DNA of 64,000 nucleotides from JACKJP01 sp050249695. Its GTDB lineage: Bacteria > Pseudomonadota > Alphaproteobacteria > Rhizobiales > Tepidamorphaceae. Both the position numbers and the translations under genes were made by a program. The notes under the pieces were generated by a model. It was not told the DNA's origin and searched no databases. It saw only the letters and a program-made list of their open reading frames with translations. Each line of letters starts with the position of its first letter. The first letter of the stretch is position 1. Below are positions 59,981-64,000 of the stretch, in pieces. Where the stretch lies: NCBI GenBank assembly GCA_050249695.1, contig JBFWQA010000003.1, positions 310,001 to 374,000 on the forward strand, in the 5' to 3' direction.

Positions 59981-60805
59981 TCACGGGGGCGGCGCTGTCT
60001 CGCTGAGCCAGGGACCCATCCTCACCGGTTCCACCTTCAGCGCCAGACCGCTTCGCTCGTCCACGTCGATGATGACGCCGGACAGCGTGCCGGGCCCTGA
60101 AGCGGCCTCGAAGCGTGCGCGCGTCAGCCCGGTCAGGAACCGGCTGACGGGCTCCTCCTTGTCCATGCCGATGATGGAATCGTAGTCGCCCGTCATCCCG
60201 GCATCGGTCATGTAGGCGGTGCCGCCGGGAAGAATGCGGCAATCGGCGGTCGGGACATGCGTGTGCGTACCGACGACGGCGCTCACCCGGCCGTCGAGGA
60301 AATGGCCGACCGCCTGCTTCTCGCTCGTCGCCTCGGCATGGAAATCGACGAAGATCGCATCGGCGCCGAGGCCGAGCGCGCAGGAGGCGATCTCCTCCTC
60401 CAGCGCCGCGAAGGGATCGTCGATCGGTTGCATGAAGATGCGGCCCATGGCGTTGATGACCAGCACCCGCGCGTCGTTGCGCGCCTCGATCATCGCAACC
60501 CCGCGCCCCGGCACCCCCGAGGGCATGTTGAGCGGGCGGATCAGCCTTTCGTGCCGATCGATGAAGACCAGCGCCTCGCGCTGATCGAAGGAATGATTGC
60601 CGAGCGTCACGCAATCGACGCCGAGATCCATGAAGGCCTCGAAGATCGGCTCGGTGATGCCGAAGCCGCCCGCCGCGTTCTCGCCATTCACGATGACCAC
60701 GTCCGGGCGGGCCCGCTCCGCCAGTTCGGGAAGATACTCCTCGAGCGCCGCGCGCCCCGCGCGCCCGACGACATCGCCGATGAAGAGAATGCGTGTGTCG
60801 CTCAA
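59981..60805 (-). CDS. YmdB-like metallophosphoesterase (TIGR00282)
   Basis: Dimetal phosphodiesterase family; Bacillus YmdB hydrolyses 2',3'-cyclic nucleotides. The 274-residue product shows all metal-site blocks: FIGDVVGRAGRAAL, IVNGENAAGGFG, LGNHSFDQREAL, DFHAEATSEKQA and GTHTHVPTADCRI. It is downstream of the 5-formyl-THF cyclo-ligase with a gap of only one codon, as in many alphaproteobacteria. Substrate in this group is unproven. Confidence 0.9.
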   Translation of the reverse strand: MSDTRILFIGDVVGRAGRAALEEYLPELAERARPDVVIVNGENAAGGFGITEPIFEAFMDLGVDCVTLGNHSFDQREALVFIDRHERLIRPLNMPSGVPGRGVAMIEARNDARVLVINAMGRIFMQPIDDPFAALEEEIASCALGLGADAIFVDFHAEATSEKQAVGHFLDGRVSAVVGTHTHVPTADCRILPGGTAYMTDAGMTGDYDSIIGMDKEEPVSRFLTGLTRARFEAASGPGTLSGVIIDVDERSGLALKVEPVRMGPWLSETAPPP

Positions 60806-61381
60806 TCAGAACTCTCCCTGAAGTCCTCTTTCAGTCAGAATGGCATCGAGCGCCACGTCATGCGGTTCGGCCGGCACCTGAGCAATTTCCTGGACACTAT
60901 AACCGATACCGATGGTCAGGATCGACCTCGCCCGCGCGGCCGCCTCCAGCGTGCGATCGTAGAAGCCCCCGCCATAGCCGATGCGGTAGCCCCGCCGGTC
61001 GAAGGCGGCGAGCGGGACGAGGAAGATGTCCGGATCGAGCGGCGCCCGCGCGGGCGAGGGTTCCCGGATTCCGAAGGCGCCGCGCCGGCAGACATCCCCC
61101 GGCGACCAGCGGTGAAAGGCAAGCGCTTCGTTCTTCGCCACGACCCTCGGAATCCCCACGCGAAATCCGCGCCGGGCGAGCCGTGCCATCAGGGGAAGCG
61201 GATCGAGTTCGCCGCCAAAGGGCATGAATCCGCCGATCGCGGGCCTGCCGGACGCGTTCTCGATCAACATTGCCAGCGACCGCAACGCATGCCGGGCGCG
61301 CTGCCGCGCCTCGGGTGTCACCATGCGCCGCCGCGCGAGCGCGAAACGTCTCAGATCGGCCTTGCGGTCAGCGGCCGTCAT
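60806..61381 (-). CDS. 5-formyltetrahydrofolate cyclo-ligase
   Basis: ATP-dependent enzyme returning 5-formyl-THF to 5,10-methenyl-THF. I chose ATG 61381 (MTAADRKADLRRFALARRRM, 191 residues); the frame upstream runs through the 6S RNA. The family blocks GGFMPFGGELDPLPLMARL, DIFLVPLAAFDRRGYRIGYG and GGGFYDRTLEAAAR are present. Linkage zapA-6S RNA-this gene is widely conserved in Proteobacteria (ygfA/fau). Confidence 0.93.
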   Translation of the reverse strand: MTAADRKADLRRFALARRRMVTPEARQRARHALRSLAMLIENASGRPAIGGFMPFGGELDPLPLMARLARRGFRVGIPRVVAKNEALAFHRWSPGDVCRRGAFGIREPSPARAPLDPDIFLVPLAAFDRRGYRIGYGGGFYDRTLEAAARARSILTIGIGYSVQEIAQVPAEPHDVALDAILTERGLQGEF

Positions 61382-61430
61382 ATCGGGGGTCCGGAAAAAA
61401 GGGGAGAGGCGAGTGCGGGGCCGCGCCGGC

Positions 61431-61574
61431 CGGTGAACGGTTTGATCCCGGGAACCTGTTTGCACAGGTGGGCGCCGTTTGAAAGGACCCACGGGTCCAA
61501 CCAGGGACAGCTCCCTTCGAGATCGATAAGGCCCCGGGGATGCAATGTGTCCTGCCGAACCGGGCAGCTCCGCG
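61431..61574 (-). ncRNA. ssrS: 6S RNA
   Basis: 6S RNA binds the housekeeping RNA polymerase holoenzyme and mimics an open promoter. Its place between zapA and the 5-formyl-THF cyclo-ligase gene is the conserved one. On the minus strand TTGCATCCCCGGGG (about 61540) pairs with TTCCCGGGATCAA (about 61445) with two bulged C residues, closing a long rod. Inside are GGACCC/GGGTCC and ACCTGT/ACAGGT hairpins and the GGAGCTGTCCCTGG stretch. A TACATT at 61586-61581 is a possible -10. Ends are approximate. Confidence 0.82.
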
Positions 61575-61645
61575 AAGCACAATGTAGTCCCGCTCCGGGC
61601 GCTTCGCCAGAGCCAATCTCCCGCGGTCTCGCGGCCCCCGGCGCC

Positions 61646-62023
61646 TCACCCGCGCGCGGCCGGATTGTCTTTGGAAATCCGCTCGCTGAGCCGTTCGACG
61701 CGTTCGGCCGCCATGATGATCGTACGGGCGATCTGGTCCTGCGCCATATGCAGTCTGTTGGAGATGGCGCTGCGTGCCTCGCGCAGCGAAACGACCTCGG
61801 CTTCCAGCCCGCGGATCTGGCGCTGCGCCTCCGAAAGTTCGTCGGCGATCGTCAGCGAGGCCATCAGCAGCAGCCGCATGTCGCCGACTTCGCCGAAACC
61901 GGATTTCAGCTGTTCTATGCGGCCGTCGATATCGCGCGCGAGAGAAATGAGGTGCTGCTGCTCGCCCTCGTCGCACGCCAGGCGATACAGCTTGTTGTTG
62001 ATCGACACCGTGACTTCGGCCAT
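61646..62023 (-). CDS. zapA: Cell division protein ZapA
   Basis: FtsZ-bundling Z-ring protein (125 residues). The N-terminal globular ZapA domain reads AEVTVSINNKLYRLACDEGE and HLISLARDIDGRIEQLK, with LLLMASLTIADELSEAQRQI leading into a C-terminal coiled coil. It precedes 6S RNA on the same strand. Confidence 0.92.
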   Translation of the reverse strand: MAEVTVSINNKLYRLACDEGEQQHLISLARDIDGRIEQLKSGFGEVGDMRLLLMASLTIADELSEAQRQIRGLEAEVVSLREARSAISNRLHMAQDQIARTIIMAAERVERLSERISKDNPAARG

Positions 62024-62059
62024 GCGCTTCCCGCCCGCTCAAGCCCGCTGCACGCCCTT

Positions 62060-62353
62060 TCAGGCGTTCTCGGCCCCCAAAACGTCGCGGATGGCGCCCA
62101 TCGCCTTGTCGATCCGCGCTTCGACCTCGTCGCGCGCGGCGACGAGCGCGCTGTTCGCGGCCAGCGCCACGTCCAGCTCCTGTGCCAGCCTCGACCGGTC
62201 CCCCGACAGGTTCTGTATGTCGCCCCGCAGCTTTTCCGCTTCCTCGCTGGTCGCCAGCCTGTGGACAATCGCCGATTCGAGAGCGTCCAGCGCGCGGTTC
62301 AACCGGCGGCTGGCCGTTTCGATCGGCGATGGCGTATTGGCGGCGTCCGACAT
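62060..62353 (-). CDS. DUF4164 family coiled-coil protein
   Basis: The 97-residue product (ATG 62353 with GGAGG upstream; a TTG at 62359 is less likely) is nearly all helical: ETASRRLNRALDALESAIVH and LRGDIQNLSGDRSRLAQELD. It matches the DUF4164 family found immediately upstream of zapA in Hyphomicrobiales, where it may assist Z-ring assembly; that role is inference from position and from resemblance to ZapB-like coiled coils. Confidence 0.85.
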   Translation of the reverse strand: MSDAANTPSPIETASRRLNRALDALESAIVHRLATSEEAEKLRGDIQNLSGDRSRLAQELDVALAANSALVAARDEVEARIDKAMGAIRDVLGAENA

Positions 62354-62359
62354 CAACAA

Positions 62360-62616
62360 CCTCCGTCAGCGCGGATTCGGTCTTGCAGGCAACACATTAG
62401 GCCCGCGACTTTAACGATCGCTCGAACCCGTGGTCAACCGGAGCCTGATGACATCCAGTGTTTATGCGTCCGCTTCAAGGCAGCGTCCCGGCGGCACACA
62501 TTGACTCGGGCCGATTTGTCGTGTTTTGGAGTGCCGCGCCAGTTGCCCGACCGACCGCCCGGCGGGCCTAGGCGGGCAATTGGCCAGAAAATCGACTTGG
62601 AGAGTTCTGCGCCCGC
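62360..62616. other. Intergenic region between the DUF4164 gene and tkt
   Basis: Divergent promoter region with no gene. A TTGACT at 62501 could be a -35 but has no good -10 at the right distance, and it contains one GACTC (GANTC) site at 62503. I see no other structure. Confidence 0.5.
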
Positions 62617-62673
62617 ATGGCGGATCCGGGATTTCCCCTCACCGACACTGCAGATGGCGCCAAGAAGCACCGC

Positions 62674-64000
62674 ATGAGCGACTCAGATCAAAAGGTATCC
62701 CACACGCAGATGGCCAACGCCATCCGCGCCCTCGCCATGGACGCGGTCGAGGCCGCGAATTCCGGTCATCCCGGCATGCCCATGGGCGCCGCCGACGTCG
62801 CGACCGTCCTGTTCACCCGCTTCATGAAGTTCAATCCGTCCGACCCGGCCTGGCCGGACCGCGACCGCTTCGTGCTATCCGCCGGGCACGGGTCGATGCT
62901 GCTCTATGCGCTTCTGCACCTGCTCGGCTACGAGGACATGACGCTCGATCAGCTTCGCAATTTCCGTCAGCTCGGCGCCGCGACGGCCGGGCATCCGGAA
63001 TACGGACACGCGGCCGGCATCGAGACGACGACGGGGCCGCTCGGGCAGGGCCTCGCCAACGCCGTCGGCATGGCGATCGCGGAACGTCACCTCGCCGCCG
63101 AGTTCGGCGCCGGCGTCGTCGATCACTATACCTATGTCCTGGCCGGCGACGGCTGCCTGATGGAAGGGATCAGTCACGAGGCGATCTCGCTGGCCGGCCA
63201 TCTGAAGCTTTCCAGGCTCATCGTTCTGTTCGACGACAACGGCATTTCCATCGACGGGCCGGTGTCGCTGTCCGAGAGCGGCGACCAGATCGAACGGTTC
63301 GAGGCCGCCGGCTGGCATGCCGAACGGGTCGACGGGCATGATCCCGAGGCCATCGCCTCAGCTCTCGAGCGCGCCAGGGCCTCCGACCGTCCCAGCATGA
63401 TCGCCTGCCGCACGACGATCGGCTTCGGCGCGCCCAAAAAGGCCGGCACGGCCGGTGTCCACGGCTCGCCGCTGGGCGATGAGGAACTGGCCGGCGCCAA
63501 GGCGGCGCTCGGCTGGAAGCATGAACCCTTCGACATTCCCGCCGACATCCGCGATTCCTGGCGGCTCGCCGGGCTCAAGGCCTGCAAGCCCTACAAAGCC
63601 TGGAAACAGCGCCTGTCGGAACTCCCGCCGGAACGCAAGGCCGAGTTCGAACGTCGCATGAGCGGCGACCTGCCCGCCGGCTTCGACGCCGCCATGGTCG
63701 CCTACAAGAAGAAGCTGAGCCACGACGCGCCGAAGGTCGCGACCCGCAAGGCGTCCGAAATGGCGCTCGAGGTCATCAACGCGCAGCTCCCCGAGACGCT
63801 CGGCGGTTCCGCCGACCTGACCGGCTCCAACAACACCCGCACCAAGGGCATGGAGGCGATGTCGGCGGAGAATTACGGCGGCCGCTACATCCATTGGGGC
63901 GTACGCGAGCACGCCATGGGCGCCGGCATGAACGGCCTTGCCCTGCATGGCGGCGTCATTCCCTATGGCGGCACCTTCCTCGTCTTCACGGACTACTGTC
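62674..64000 (+). CDS. tkt: Transketolase, 3' end outside the window
   Basis: Thiamine-diphosphate enzyme of the pentose phosphate and Calvin pathways. The frame is open to the right edge, about 442 of some 660 residues. I chose ATG 62674 (MSDSDQKVSHTQMANAIRAL), which fits the family start; an in-frame ATG at 62617 with a distant GGAGAG would add 19 residues. Visible blocks are EAANSGHPGMPMGAADVA, FVLSAGHGSMLLYALLHL, TTTGPLGQGLANAVGMAIAE, the ThDP motif LAGDGCLMEGISHEA and WGVREHAMGAGMNGLALHGG. It starts after the zapA group in the opposite direction. Confidence 0.96.
   Translation, partial: MSDSDQKVSHTQMANAIRALAMDAVEAANSGHPGMPMGAADVATVLFTRFMKFNPSDPAWPDRDRFVLSAGHGSMLLYALLHLLGYEDMTLDQLRNFRQLGAATAGHPEYGHAAGIETTTGPLGQGLANAVGMAIAERHLAAEFGAGVVDHYTYVLAGDGCLMEGISHEAISLAGHLKLSRLIVLFDDNGISIDGPVSLSESGDQIERFEAAGWHAERVDGHDPEAIASALERARASDRPSMIACRTTIGFGAPKKAGTAGVHGSPLGDEELAGAKAALGWKHEPFDIPADIRDSWRLAGLKACKPYKAWKQRLSELPPERKAEFERRMSGDLPAGFDAAMVAYKKKLSHDAPKVATRKASEMALEVINAQLPETLGGSADLTGSNNTRTKGMEAMSAENYGGRYIHWGVREHAMGAGMNGLALHGGVIPYGGTFLVFTDYC

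Noticed and set aside
60257..62677. An 806-codon open frame on the plus strand, and similar long frames at 32689-35577 (+), 2682-4334 (-) and 25149-26792 (-)
   Set aside because: They run antisense to several well-identified genes each, cross gene boundaries and have the Arg/Gly/Ala/His-rich composition of GC-rich shadow frames.

Overview
The window is chromosomal DNA from an alphaproteobacterium, most likely a Hyphomicrobiales (Rhizobiales) member, GC-rich with dense coding. The evidence is the set of alphaproteobacterial regulators (CtrA, SciP, ChpT, FlbD), a homospermidine synthase, an alphaproteobacterial RpoH with a QKKLFFNLRK box, and the tol-pal-cpoB-tilS-ftsH-glmM and zapA-6S RNA-fau gene orders. 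I cannot name the genus. I see no phage, insertion sequence, CRISPR array or plasmid functions; this is mostly core genome.

Layout: (1) 1-14.6 kb, flagellar genes with cell-cycle control: end of fliK, flgD, sciP, the operon fliF-fliG-fliH-fliN-flbD, a pirin gene, flhA, a GNAT gene, then fliI-fliJ divergent from ctrA. (2) 14.6-21.1 kb, a leftward signalling run chpT, cheA (hybrid), cheW, cheY, cheB, cheR. (3) 21.3-28.5 kb, mixed envelope and metal genes: cysQ, a YHS protein, a DUF1134 (EipA-like) protein, a coiled-coil protein, a DUF2269 protein, a coupled pair of metal transporters (CDF and VIT1/CCC1), a small membrane protein in a lower-GC patch, and tRNA-Glu(CTC). (4) 28.2-35.5 kb: a small membrane protein, an RluD-type synthase, rpoH, a TPP riboswitch with thiX-thiY, an unknown anchored protein, purA. 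(5) 35.7-40.3 kb: EamA transporter, then a polyamine block (structured leader, ornithine decarboxylase, GNAT, homospermidine synthase). (6) 40.3-44.1 kb: serC-serA behind a leader RNA hairpin, and an outer-membrane beta-barrel gene with a CtrA box. (7) 44.4-58.8 kb: the leftward envelope and repair series ruvC-ruvA-ruvB, ybgC-tolQ-tolR-tolA-tolB, pal-cpoB-tilS-ftsH-glmM, with a MltB-type transglycosylase and a GFA gene interposed on the other strand. (8) 58.8-64 kb: SelT/W/H-like protein, yebC, ymdB-like phosphodiesterase, 5-formyl-THF cyclo-ligase, 6S RNA, zapA, a DUF4164 protein, and the 5' part of transketolase.

The most interesting signal is regulatory. The flhA and fliF promoters share one architecture: a CtrA box (TTAA-N7-TTAAC, perfect at flhA) followed 18-19 bases later by a FlbD/ftr-like TTGCCGGG element (a perfect 19-base dyad at flhA). 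CtrA, its inhibitor SciP, its phosphodonor ChpT and FlbD are all encoded within 19 kb of these sites. The ctrA upstream region carries five GANTC (CcrM methylation) sites in 170 bases. A perfect dyad CtrA box lies upstream of the outer-membrane protein gene. I find no convincing wholly new multi-gene system. The uncharacterised items most worth pursuing are the 475-residue anchored protein beside purA, the coiled-coil protein behind an 18-base palindrome, and the extended CDF transporter coupled to a VIT1-type transporter.
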